Both the position numbers and the translations under genes were made by a program. A stretch of 64,000 nt of DNA from Gammaproteobacteria bacterium (GTDB taxonomy: Bacteria > Pseudomonadota > Gammaproteobacteria > Burkholderiales > Rhodocyclaceae): contig JAHJPX010000008.1 of the NCBI GenBank assembly GCA_018819515.1, positions 160,435-224,434 of the forward strand, written 5' to 3'. The notes beneath the pieces are model-generated. The model was not told where the DNA came from. It did no database searches and saw nothing but the letters and a program-made list of their open reading frames with translations. This document shows, piece after piece, positions 44,680 through 54,080 of the stretch. The stretch's first letter is position 1, and each line of letters opens with the position of its first letter.

Positions 44680-45812
44680 ACCCAGCCCTGATCCGTCGCG
44701 AACCCGTCCTCAACCGCCAGCAAACCATCACTGCGTCGCGCCTTACGGTGCACACCGATTCGGCGAAGCTGGCCGCGGAAGCGCTCGACGCAGTGGTCGA
44801 CGTCTGGCCGACGACGCGCAGTGTCTTTGTCGGCCTGGCCGGCTGCGTGCCGGATCGCGATCTGCTCGAATGGGACGCGCCGGACAACATCCTGATCGAG
44901 TTTCCGGCCGCCGCGCTGACATCGCCAACGACGCTCGAGTTCGCTACGGAGCTTTCCGGAGCAGGTGTGCCGCTTTGCCTCGATGGCTATGAGCCGGGCT
45001 TGGCCCTGCCCACCGGCCTGCCGTTTCGCTTTCTGCTTGCCGATGCGACCGCCAACCCGCGCGTGATGGGCGCACCCGGCATACCCATCGCCACCGCGCT
45101 GCCCGATTTGACCGCATTCGTGCAAGCAACCGCCAGCGGCTATGACGGAGCCTCGGGCTGGTTCTTTTTGCACGGTCGCATGCCATCCGACAAGCTCAAC
45201 CCCAGTCATGCGCAGATCGTGCGTGTGCTGAATCTGGTCCGCCGCAACGCCGAAACCAAGGATATCGAAATCGCGCTCAAGCAGGACGTCACCCTGTCCT
45301 ACAAGCTGCTGCGCTACATCAACTCGGTCGGTTTCGGGCTTTCGTGCGAGATCGAGTCGTTTCGCCACGCCGTGGCGATCCTCGGCCTCGACAAGCTCAA
45401 CAAATGGCTGTCGCTGTTGCTGGTCACGGCCAGCAAGGATCCTGCCGCGCCGGCGCTGATGCAGGCCTCGGTGGCCCGCGGGCGCTTCATGGAAATCCTC
45501 GGCAAGGATTTTTTTGAAAAATCCGCCCTCGACAACCTGTTCATCACCGGTGCGTTCTCGCTGCTCGGAACGCTTCTCGGCACACACACCGAAACGATTC
45601 TCCAGGAAATGCATCTGCCCGAGCCGATCGTCGACGCCCTGCTGAACCGGAGCGGCGCGTACGCGACGCTGCTCGACCTGGCGCTCGCCTGCGAGGAAGA
45701 AAGCTCGGCAACGGTCGCGGAGAAGGCCGAAGCGCTGGGCATCTCGATACCGAAACTCAACCACGCGCAGATCGAGGCGCTCGCCTTCGCCGATTCGCTG
45801 CAGTTCAACTGA
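44676..45812 (+). CDS. YuxH-like protein: degenerate EAL plus HDOD domain
   Basis: A 378-residue signalling protein. The N-terminal half (QTITASRLTVHTDSAKL, FVGLAGCVPDRDLLEWDAPDNILIE) has the shape of a worn EAL domain with no catalytic motif. The C-terminal HDOD domain starts at PSHAQIVRVLNLVRRNAETK and continues SYKLLRYINSVGFGLSCEIESFRHAVAILG. It may bind c-di-GMP without cleaving it. It is coupled to the ferredoxin-reductase gene by overlap. Confidence 0.85.
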   Translation: MNPALIRREPVLNRQQTITASRLTVHTDSAKLAAEALDAVVDVWPTTRSVFVGLAGCVPDRDLLEWDAPDNILIEFPAAALTSPTTLEFATELSGAGVPLCLDGYEPGLALPTGLPFRFLLADATANPRVMGAPGIPIATALPDLTAFVQATASGYDGASGWFFLHGRMPSDKLNPSHAQIVRVLNLVRRNAETKDIEIALKQDVTLSYKLLRYINSVGFGLSCEIESFRHAVAILGLDKLNKWLSLLLVTASKDPAAPALMQASVARGRFMEILGKDFFEKSALDNLFITGAFSLLGTLLGTHTETILQEMHLPEPIVDALLNRSGAYATLLDLALACEEESSATVAEKAEALGISIPKLNHAQIEALAFADSLQFN

Positions 45813-45818
45813 AGCCGG

Positions 45819-46535
45819 CTACTCGCCCAGATAGGCAGCGCGCACCCGCGGATCGGCGGCCAGCGCGGCCGCTGTGTCGGCCAGCGTGATCTGACCGCTC
45901 TCCATAACATAGCCGCGCCCACAGACTTCCAGTGCCAAGCGGGCATTCTGCTCGACGAGCAGGATCGTAACGCCCTGCGCGGCCACGGCGCGAACCACCT
46001 CGAACACTTTGCGCACCATCAGCGGTGCCAGCCCCATCGACGGCTCGTCGAGCAGCAGCAACTGCGGTCTCCCCATCAGCGCGCGACCGATCGCCAGCAT
46101 CTGCTGCTCGCCGCCGGACAAGGTGCCGGCCAACTGGCCGCGTCTTTCCTTGAGTCGCGGCAGCAACTCGTGGACTCGATCGAGGTCGGCGGCGATCTCG
46201 CCGCTTTCGTGGCGTGGGCGATGGTAAGCGCCCATCGCCAGATTTTCCGCAACGGTCAGCCGCGCGAACACGCCACGGCCCTCGGGCACCAGTGCCAGGC
46301 CGCGCGAAATCAGCGCGTGACTGGGCAGCTTGTCGAGTCGCTCGCCCCGGTAGTGCATTTCGCCCGCCGAGGGCAGCATACGCGCCAAGGCCTTTAGCGT
46401 CGTCGTCTTTCCGGCGCCATTGGCGCCGATCACGCAGACCATCTCGCCTGATTCCACGGCGAAGGAAATGCCCCGGACGGCCGCGATTCCGCCGTAGTGC
46501 ACTTCCAGATTCAGGACGTCAAGCAGTACCGCCAA
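45819..46535 (-). CDS. livF: branched-chain amino-acid ABC transporter ATPase LivF
   Basis: A 238-residue ATPase. Walker A is GANGAGKTT, the ABC signature LSGGEQQML, Walker B LLLDEPSMGLAP, and the H-loop is replaced by LLVEQN, the LivF hallmark. The start is TTG 46535, overlapping livG by 17 bases. Last gene of the livKHMGF operon; no obvious terminator follows before the convergent HDOD gene. Confidence 0.95.
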   Translation of the reverse strand: MAVLLDVLNLEVHYGGIAAVRGISFAVESGEMVCVIGANGAGKTTTLKALARMLPSAGEMHYRGERLDKLPSHALISRGLALVPEGRGVFARLTVAENLAMGAYHRPRHESGEIAADLDRVHELLPRLKERRGQLAGTLSGGEQQMLAIGRALMGRPQLLLLDEPSMGLAPLMVRKVFEVVRAVAAQGVTILLVEQNARLALEVCGRGYVMESGQITLADTAAALAADPRVRAAYLGE

Positions 46536-47279
46536 GATAGGCCTCGATCACTTTCGGATTACTCTGCACGTGAGCCGGCACGTCTTCGGCGATCTTCTCG
46601 CCGTAGTCGAGTACCGCCACGCGATCGCACAGCCCCATCACCAGTCGCACGTCGTGTTCGATCAGCAGCACGGTCAGTCCGTCGGCGCGCAAACCCTCGA
46701 TCAGCGTCTTGAGAGCCTCGGTTTCGGTAGCGTTCATGCCGGCCGCCGGCTCGTCGAGTGCCAGCAGCTTCGGGTCGGTCGCCAGCGCGCGGGCGATCTC
46801 CAGCCTCCGCTGATCGCCGTAGGACAGATGACGGGCAATGTCGTCGGCGCGATGCTCGATGCCGACGTAGTGCAGCAGTTCGTCGGCGCGACGGCGCAGC
46901 GCCGCCTCCTCGGCCCGCGTTCGGCGGTCGCGGAACACGGCGCCGAAGACACCGGCGCGCGTACGCAGATGACGACCGACCATAACGTTCTCGCGCGCCG
47001 TCATGTTGGCGAACAGGCGAATGTTCTGGAAGGTGCGGGCGATGCCGACGTTCGCCACTTCGTGCGGACTCGACAAGCGGAGCGGCTTGTCGGCAAAGGC
47101 GATGTCGCCACCGTCGCGCTGGTACAGTCCGGTCAGGACATTGAAGAAAGTGGTCTTGCCCGCGCCGTTGGGCCCGATCAGGCCATAAATCTCGCCTTCG
47201 TTGATGGTCAGCGAAACGTCCTTCAGCGCCTGGACGCCGCCAAAATACTTGCTGATGCTGCGGGCCTCCAGCAGCACCG

Positions 47280-47283
<4 letters not shown>
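46519..47283 (-). CDS. livG: branched-chain amino-acid ABC transporter ATPase LivG
   Basis: A 254-residue ATPase. Walker A GPNGAGKTTFFN, signature LSYGDQRRLEIARAL, Walker B LLALDEPAAGMNATE and LLIEHDVRLVM are intact. GTG 47283 overlaps the livM stop (GTGA). Pairs with LivF on the cytoplasmic face of the LivHM channel. Confidence 0.95.
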
Positions 47284-48325
<1,042 letters not shown>

Positions 48326-48329
<4 letters not shown>

Positions 48330-49249
48330 GCGCGCTCCGAGACCTTTTCTCCCATCAACCCCGACGGCCGGAAGATCAACACTCCGATCAGCACGAAGAA
48401 GGCGAACACGTCCTGATAGTGGGAACCCAGCACGCCACCCGTCAGGTCGCCGATGTATCCCGCGCCGAGCGCTTCGATGACGCCGAGCAGCACGCCGCCG
48501 ACCATGGCGCCGGCAAGGTTGCCGATGCCGCCGAGCACCGCCGCGGTAAACGCCTTGAGTCCGAGGATGAACCCCATGTTGTAGTGGGCGATACCGTAGT
48601 TGGCGGAAACCAGCACGCCGGCCAGCGCCGCCAGCGCAGAGCCGATCACGAAGGTAAGCGAGATGATGCGGTTGGCGTCCACACCCATCAGGCCGGCAAT
48701 GGCCGGATTCTCTGCGGTGGCCCGCATGGCGCGGCCCAGGCGGGTGCGATTGACGAGAAGCACCAGCCCCATCATGGTAACAGCCGCCACGACGACGATG
48801 ATGACCTGGACTTCGGTAAAGGTGGCGCCAAGAACTTCGTGGGTACCGGAGGGCAGCAGCGCCGGCACCGAGTGGTAGCTGCGTCCCCAGATCAGCATCG
48901 CCAATTGCTGCAGAACAATCGACACACCGATGGCGGTGATCAGCGGCGCCAGCCGCGGCGCGTTGCGCAGCGGCCGGTAGGCGACGCGCTCGACGGTGAA
49001 GCCAAGCGCCATACAGACGAGCACCGCGAAGAACAGCCCGATCAGCACGACCACGGGACCGGGCAGTCCGGAATCGGCCAACGGGCGGATGATGGTGAGC
49101 GACGACAGCGCGCCGATCATCACCACCTCGCCGTGGGCGAAGTTGATCAGGCCGAGGATTCCGTAGACCATGGTATAGCCGAGCGCGACCAGCGCGTAGA
49201 TGCTGCCCAGGGTCAGACCGTTGATGAGCTGCTGGAGGAAGATGTCCAC
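48326..49249 (-). CDS. livH: branched-chain amino-acid ABC transporter permease LivH
   Basis: A 307-residue permease. The N-terminus LQQLINGLTLGSIYALVALG with GLINFAHGEVVMIGA is the LivH signature, and the coupling loop is RAMRATAENPAIAGLMGVD. It starts at GTG 49249, 60 bases after livK across a terminator-like hairpin, so it is probably expressed less than livK. Confidence 0.95.
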
Positions 49250-49256
49250 GACCGCG

Positions 49257-49291
49257 ATGATAAAAGAAACGGCACCCGAAGGTGCCGTTTC
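49257..49291 (-). terminator. intrinsic terminator/attenuator between livK and livH
   Basis: On the minus strand an 11-bp stem GAAACGGCACC/GGTGCCGTTTC closes a UUCG tetraloop and is followed by TTTTA. It lies directly downstream of livK and upstream of livH, so it should end most livK transcripts and let a fraction read into livHMGF. Confidence 0.8.
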
Positions 49292-49309
49292 GCAGGGGTC
49301 GGATAACCC

Positions 49310-50533
49310 TTACATCTTCTGGGCTGGCGCAGAAGGCGCCGCTGGCGGGGCAGCGCCGCCAACAGTCTCCAGAGCCTCCCACTTGCCGCCCTTGGCAATA
49401 TAGAGGCTGATGGCACCGTCCTTGAGGTCGCCGTTCTCGTCGAACATGATATTCGTCGTCACGCCCTGGTAATCCGTGTTCGGCAATTCGGCGAGTATCT
49501 TGGCCGGCTCGGCGGACTGCGCGCGCTTGATCGCTTCGACGACGACCATGACCGCATCGTAAGCATACGGCGCATAGAGCTGGATGTCGCCATACTTGGC
49601 CTTGAAACGCTCGATGAAGGCCGGCCCTCCCGGCATCGCTTCGTACGGAATGCCCGGCAACGAGCAGTAGGCGCCTTCCGCAGCCTCGCCGGCGTTCTTG
49701 ACGAACTCGGTGGTACAACCACCATCACCCATCAGGAATTTCGACGAAACCCCCAGCTGCTTCATCTGCATGGCCATAGGCGCAGCTTGCGGATCCATGC
49801 CGCCATAGAAGATCAGGTCGGGTTTCTTGCCCTTGATCTTGGTGAGAATGGCCTTGAAGTCGACGGCCTTGTCATCGGTATGCTCTTCGGCGACGACCTT
49901 GACGCCCGCAGCAACGGCCGCCTTCTTGAACTCGGTGGCCAGGCCCTCGCCGTAGGCCGTCTTGTCGTCGATGACGGCCACGGTCTTGGCGGCGAGCTGA
50001 TTGCCGGCGTAGGCGCCCAGCACCTTGCCTTGCTGGATGTCGTTGGCCATGACACGGAAGGCCGTCTTGAAGCCCTGATGGGTGTAGGTGGGATTGGTGG
50101 CCGACGGCGAAACCTGCGGGATGCCGGCGTCGAAGTAAACCTTCGAAGCCGGAATCGTGGTGCCGGAGTTCAGGTGGCCGATCACGGCATTGACCTTGCC
50201 GTCGACAAACTTCTGGGCCACCAGGATGCCCTGCTTCGGGTCCGCCTGGTCATCCTCGCCCTGCAGGACGAGCTTGAGCGTCTGGCCGCCGATCTTGACC
50301 TGGGCGGCGTTCGTGTCGTCGACCGCCATGCGGGCACCGTTCTCGTTGTCTTTGCCGATATGGGACTGCGGCCCCGTCAGCGGCGCCGAGTGGCCCAGCT
50401 TGACCACCAGCATTGGCTCGGGGGCCGGTGCCGGCGCGGCGGCGGTTGGGGCGGCTTCTTCCTTCTTGCTGCAGCCGACCGCGATCAAGGCGGCGGCGAC
50501 TGCGATGGACAGTGTCTTTGCGTTTATTGGCAT
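49310..50533 (-). CDS. livK: branched-chain amino-acid substrate-binding lipoprotein LivK/J
   Basis: A 407-residue periplasmic binding protein of the leucine/isoleucine/valine family. The signal (SIAVAAALIAVGC) ends in a possible lipobox with Cys21, and is followed by an Ala/Pro linker. The body shows VKLGHSAPLTGPQSHIGKDNENGARMAVDD and VNAVIGHLNSGTTIPASKVY. A promoter lies upstream. The actual ligand might be another amino acid or amide. Ends in an Ala/Pro tail (GGAAPPAAPSAPAQKM). Confidence 0.93.
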   Translation of the reverse strand: MPINAKTLSIAVAAALIAVGCSKKEEAAPTAAAPAPAPEPMLVVKLGHSAPLTGPQSHIGKDNENGARMAVDDTNAAQVKIGGQTLKLVLQGEDDQADPKQGILVAQKFVDGKVNAVIGHLNSGTTIPASKVYFDAGIPQVSPSATNPTYTHQGFKTAFRVMANDIQQGKVLGAYAGNQLAAKTVAVIDDKTAYGEGLATEFKKAAVAAGVKVVAEEHTDDKAVDFKAILTKIKGKKPDLIFYGGMDPQAAPMAMQMKQLGVSSKFLMGDGGCTTEFVKNAGEAAEGAYCSLPGIPYEAMPGGPAFIERFKAKYGDIQLYAPYAYDAVMVVVEAIKRAQSAEPAKILAELPNTDYQGVTTNIMFDENGDLKDGAISLYIAKGGKWEALETVGGAAPPAAPSAPAQKM

Positions 50534-50568
50534 GGCATGTCTCCGGGTTGATTGGCTTGGGACGGCCG

Positions 50569-50597
50569 ATTCTGCTCGGGCATGCGCAGCTTGTCAA
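50569..50597 (-). promoter_or_regulatory. sigma70 promoter for livK
   Basis: Reading on the minus strand, a perfect TTGACA (50597-50592), a 17-base spacer and CAGAAT (50574-50569) precede livK by about 35 bases. A GGAG ribosome site precedes the ATG at 50533. Confidence 0.7.
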
Positions 50598-50624
50598 TTG
50601 AGGTCGGTCGCCGACATGCGGACA

Positions 50625-50650
50625 CGAAAAAGCCCGCCGAAGCGGGCTTT
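50625..50650 (-). terminator. intrinsic terminator after cytochrome c gene
   Basis: On the minus strand AAAGCCCGC and GCGGGCTTT form a 9-bp stem around TTCG, continuing into a run of five T. It lies 23 bases past the cytochrome stop and insulates livK. Confidence 0.85.
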
Positions 50651-50672
50651 CCCGGAGGACACGACGGGAAAT

Positions 50673-50984
50673 CTATTTGGCGCCGCCCAGAATCCACTTG
50701 ACCAGAGTCTTGATGTCCTCGTCCTTGACGGCCGAGTTCGGCGGCATTGGAACGCTGCCCCAGACGCCGGAGCCTCCCTTTTTGACCTTCTGGACCAGCT
50801 TCGCTTCCGCGCCCTTGTCTCCGGCGTATTTTTTCGCCACGTCGGCGTACGCCGGACCGACCAGCTTCTTGTCCACCGTGTGGCAGGCCAGACAGTTGCT
50901 CTTCTTGGCCAGATCGGCATTCGCCATGGCATTGGTGGCAGCCAGCGCGATCGCGACGGACAGGATGGCGGTGATCAATTTCAT
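50673..50984 (-). CDS. small class I cytochrome c (c551/c552-like)
   Basis: A 103-residue exported monohaem cytochrome. Signal peptide (ILSVAIALAATNAMA), haem site C31-L-A-C34-H35, LVGPAYADVAKKY, and the Met ligand in WGSVPMPPN. Such proteins carry electrons in the periplasm, for example to nitrite reductase or oxidases. Followed by a clear terminator. Confidence 0.95.
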   Translation of the reverse strand: MKLITAILSVAIALAATNAMANADLAKKSNCLACHTVDKKLVGPAYADVAKKYAGDKGAEAKLVQKVKKGGSGVWGSVPMPPNSAVKDEDIKTLVKWILGGAK

Positions 50985-51048
50985 CGAAGTGGCCTCGTTT
51001 GCTGAAGTGGGTCGGTCGCGTCCATGCGGAAGGAAAGTCTATCGGAAA

Positions 51049-52884
51049 TCAGGGTACTCGCAAAACGGCGTCCGGCATGGGACAACTAACGTCGGTACAG
51101 GCCAGATCGTTGACTTTCGCGCTCGGAGCCTGCATCTCCATCAAGGCCATCAGCAGCGTCGAGGCGCCTCCCGAACCCTCGGCCTGTGGCAGAAACAGGC
51201 GCAGCGTGCGCTCGGCGGCCTCGATGTAACGACCGTCGCCGCACTGTCGCCCCTGACGCAGCAGCGCCAGCGCCGCCGCCGCGTTGCCCCCGGGCATGGA
51301 GTTGTCGAAGGCGGGCTTGGGGCGATGGATGAGCGTCTCGTGGTCGTTGGCGGTGAAGTGAAACCCGCCGTTTGCCTTGTCCTCGAAGTGATTCAGCAAC
51401 GCATTGGCGAGCGCACTGGCAAATTCCGCGTCGCCCGGGCGCGGGCCCGCCAGCATCAATTCCTGGACAGCCAGTATCAGAAATGCGTAGTCGTCGAGAT
51501 AGCCCGGCAGATGCGCTCGACCGCCGCGAGCCGTCGCCAGCAAGCGTCCGTCGCGCCATAGCTGCGACCGGATGAAGCTCAACGCCCGTCGGGCCGCATC
51601 CACCCAGTCCGCTCGGGCGAAGATGCGCCCGGCCCGCGCCAGACCTTCGATCATCAAGGCGTTCCATGCCGTCAGCACCTTGTCGTCGCGCGCCGGCCGG
51701 ATGCGCGTCTCGCGATGGGAGAGCAGCTTGGCGCGAAGGCGGGCGAAGGCATCGGCGTCCGCCTCCGCCACGGAACCGACCGCGCGCAGATGCCAGTGGG
51801 CACGCTCGAAGTTGGGCGGCCCGTCGAGTCCCCAATGGTCGCTGGCGATGCGCCATTCGTCCTCCGACAGCGGTGCGCGAATCTGGTCCTGGTCCCAAAC
51901 ATAGAAGCGCCCCTCCTCGCCCTCCGAATCGGCGTCGAGCGAGGAAGCGAAGGCGCCGTCAGTCAGCTGCATCTCGCGGATCGCCCAGGCGGCGGTTTCC
52001 TCGACCACTCGGGCGAACAGCGACTCGCGGCTTTGTGACCAGGCGTCGGCGTACAGGCCCAACAACTGGCCGTTGTCGTAGAGCATCTTCTCGAAGTGGG
52101 GAATCTCCCAGCGCTCGTCGACACTGTAGCGGCAGAAACCACCGCCGAGCTGGTCGTAGATACCGCCGTGGGCCATACGCGTCAGCGTGGTCAGCACCAC
52201 CTCGCGGGCGCGGTCGTCGCCGGCCCCGGCCCGGCGTAAAAGAAAAGCCAGATCGCTGGCATGGGGAAATTTCGGCGCGCCGCCAAAACCGCCAAAACGC
52301 GAATCGTAACCGCGCAGCAGGGCGTCGCGTCCAGCCCGTATCGGCGTATCGCCAAGGCTGACTTTCCCCTGGCGGCGCGGGGTGGTCGCCGCCAGCATCT
52401 CCCGCAGCGAACGATTTTGCGCGGCGACGTCGTTCGGGCGCTGACGATAGACGTCCACCACGTCGCGACACAAATCGGGGAAGGCCGGCAAGCCATGGCG
52501 AGCGGTATTCGGAAAATAGGTGCCGCCGAAAAACGGCGTACCGTCAGGCGTCAGAAACATGGTCAGCGGCCAGCCACCCGGCCGGCCGGTCAGCATCTGA
52601 TGGGCCGCCTGGTAGATCTGGTCGAGGTCGGGTCGCTCTTCGCGGTCGACCTTGATATTGACGAACAACTCGTTCATCACTGCCGCAATTTCGGCATTCT
52701 CGAACGACTCGTGCGCCATGACGTGGCACCAGTGACAGGCGGAATAGCCGATCGAAAGCAGGATCGGCTTGTCGTTCTCGCGTGCCAGGGTGAGTGCTTG
52801 CTCCCCCCACGAATACCAATCGACGGGATTGGCTGCGTGCTGAAGCAGATACGGCGATGTTTCGCCGGCAAGATGATTGGCCAT
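51049..52884 (-). CDS. thioredoxin-domain protein of YyaL/SSP411 family (DUF255)
   Basis: A 611-residue cytosolic protein. The N-terminal thioredoxin-like domain starts MANHLAGETSPYLLQHAANP and has the Cys pair in SIGYSACHWCHVMAHESF. An alpha-toroid resembling N-acylglucosamine epimerases follows (FCRYSVDERWEIPHFEKMLYDNGQLL). The enzymatic role is unclear. Copy 12 of the 24-bp motif encodes KVSLGDTP between the two domains, at 52343-52366. Confidence 0.93.
   Translation of the reverse strand: MANHLAGETSPYLLQHAANPVDWYSWGEQALTLARENDKPILLSIGYSACHWCHVMAHESFENAEIAAVMNELFVNIKVDREERPDLDQIYQAAHQMLTGRPGGWPLTMFLTPDGTPFFGGTYFPNTARHGLPAFPDLCRDVVDVYRQRPNDVAAQNRSLREMLAATTPRRQGKVSLGDTPIRAGRDALLRGYDSRFGGFGGAPKFPHASDLAFLLRRAGAGDDRAREVVLTTLTRMAHGGIYDQLGGGFCRYSVDERWEIPHFEKMLYDNGQLLGLYADAWSQSRESLFARVVEETAAWAIREMQLTDGAFASSLDADSEGEEGRFYVWDQDQIRAPLSEDEWRIASDHWGLDGPPNFERAHWHLRAVGSVAEADADAFARLRAKLLSHRETRIRPARDDKVLTAWNALMIEGLARAGRIFARADWVDAARRALSFIRSQLWRDGRLLATARGGRAHLPGYLDDYAFLILAVQELMLAGPRPGDAEFASALANALLNHFEDKANGGFHFTANDHETLIHRPKPAFDNSMPGGNAAAALALLRQGRQCGDGRYIEAAERTLRLFLPQAEGSGGASTLLMALMEMQAPSAKVNDLACTDVSCPMPDAVLRVP
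52343..52366 (-). repeat. dispersed 24-bp motif, copy 12 (inside YyaL-like gene)
   Basis: Minus-strand copy with a unique T at position 12. It encodes KVSLGDTP in a linker-like segment. Confidence 0.85.
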
Positions 52885-52974
52885 CGGGTTCCTCGTTGGC
52901 GGTTAATTGTTGACTACTTTAGTCGACTTAACGCCACACACGCAACCGGGACTATCGTACCGTCGGGAAACCGC

Positions 52975-53613
52975 CTAGAACCCGCAGCCCTCCGAGCTGA
53001 GCCTTTCGCTGGCCCGGCGCTTCTGTTCGCGCAGGCTGTCCATCGAGCTGGCCGAACCGCCGCGCCTTTCCTGGTCCACGATACGCTGAACATTCTCGCG
53101 CAAGCTGGCGCAGCGTCGCTCCTTCTGCTCGGCTTGTTGCTGCGCCATTTCCTGTTGCTGCGCCATCGCCCGTTGACGCTGTTCTTCGACCTCGGCCGGG
53201 GATCGGGAACTAGCCCGGATGCCGGTCGCCGCGGAACCTTGGCTGGCAACCGAGGCGGTGTCTGTCGCCACCTCGACCACTTCGCCTCCCTCGATCTTCA
53301 CCGAGAAGTCCTGCTTCACCCGCTTGGACTGCCTGAACACCCAAATTTCGGTCTCGCCGTCTTTCGTGCTGACCGTCCGGATTCTCTCGGGCTCACCGTA
53401 GGCAGCTCGAACCTCGTCGGCCTTCATGCCGGGCTTCGGCAGCGTGTCGGGCGCCTTGGGCTCCAGCAGTCCGCGTACCCGCTTGACGTCCTTGGCGATC
53501 GGGCGATCCCCGTAATGGACCTTGCCCTTCTCGTCGACCCAGCGATAGACCTCGGCCTGCACACAAGCCGGCAATGCCGCCAGCACCAGCACTAACAGCG
53601 TGATTCGCGTCAC
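52975..53613 (-). CDS. exported DUF4124 protein with BamE-like middle segment
   Basis: A 212-residue protein: signal peptide (LLVLVLAALPACVQA), DUF4124 core (EVYRWVDEKGKVHYGDRP), then PGMKADEVRAAYGEPERIRT resembling the SmpA/BamE fold, and a Gln/Glu/Arg-rich coiled coil with two late cysteines. GTG 53613 has GGGAGG 5 bases upstream. Role unknown; the coiled-coil tail recalls the DUF4124 protein at 10149. Confidence 0.8.
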   Translation of the reverse strand: MTRITLLVLVLAALPACVQAEVYRWVDEKGKVHYGDRPIAKDVKRVRGLLEPKAPDTLPKPGMKADEVRAAYGEPERIRTVSTKDGETEIWVFRQSKRVKQDFSVKIEGGEVVEVATDTASVASQGSAATGIRASSRSPAEVEEQRQRAMAQQQEMAQQQAEQKERRCASLRENVQRIVDQERRGGSASSMDSLREQKRRASERLSSEGCGF

Positions 53614-53660
53614 GACCGCCTCCCGAAAAATGCCAATGATGTGGCCCGATGATACCTGCA

Positions 53661-54080
53661 TCAATCCGAAAACAGTGCCCGCCACCAGCGGCGACGGCCT
53701 TCGGGCGGTTTCCATTCCGCTTCCAGATCCTCGGGCGGCACGCGGCTCATGATCCAGCCCGGCAGCGGTGGATTGGTCGAAAAGCCGCAGGAGACGCCGA
53801 GGTTGTTGGGGTCGTAGATCTTGATGAAGGTCGGCGCGTCGAGGTTGTCCGCGTAGACGATGCTGCAGTAGTCATGGCGATGGTCGTCGCGCAGCAACGC
53901 ATCGATGCGCTTGACGAACTCCGCGGTGGTCGCTGCAGCCGCCGGTTCGGTCGGCACCGCTTCACCGATTGCGTAGAGATACCAGCCCTCGCCACCGACT
54001 CGCCCCCAGAAGGCTGTCAACTGCTCCCAGGACATGACCGACCAGAGCCGGCCGCAATTGAGCTGCTGGAAGGCACTCAC
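53661..54080 (-). CDS. hypothetical protein coupled to ilvD
   Basis: A 139-residue soluble protein without a recognised family. Its start GTG 54080 overlaps the ilvD stop (GTGA). It contains LYAIGEAVPTEPA, VKRIDALLRDDHRHDYCSIVYADN and SCGFSTNPPLPGWIMSR, with Trp/Pro-rich ends. No signal peptide or membrane segment is visible. Overlap with ilvD suggests coexpression. Nothing more can be claimed. Confidence 0.65.
   Translation of the reverse strand: MSAFQQLNCGRLWSVMSWEQLTAFWGRVGGEGWYLYAIGEAVPTEPAAAATTAEFVKRIDALLRDDHRHDYCSIVYADNLDAPTFIKIYDPNNLGVSCGFSTNPPLPGWIMSRVPPEDLEAEWKPPEGRRRWWRALFSD

Noticed and set aside
51106..51118. GTTGACTTTC in the YyaL-like gene
   Set aside because: Only the first eight motif bases match; rest unrelated.
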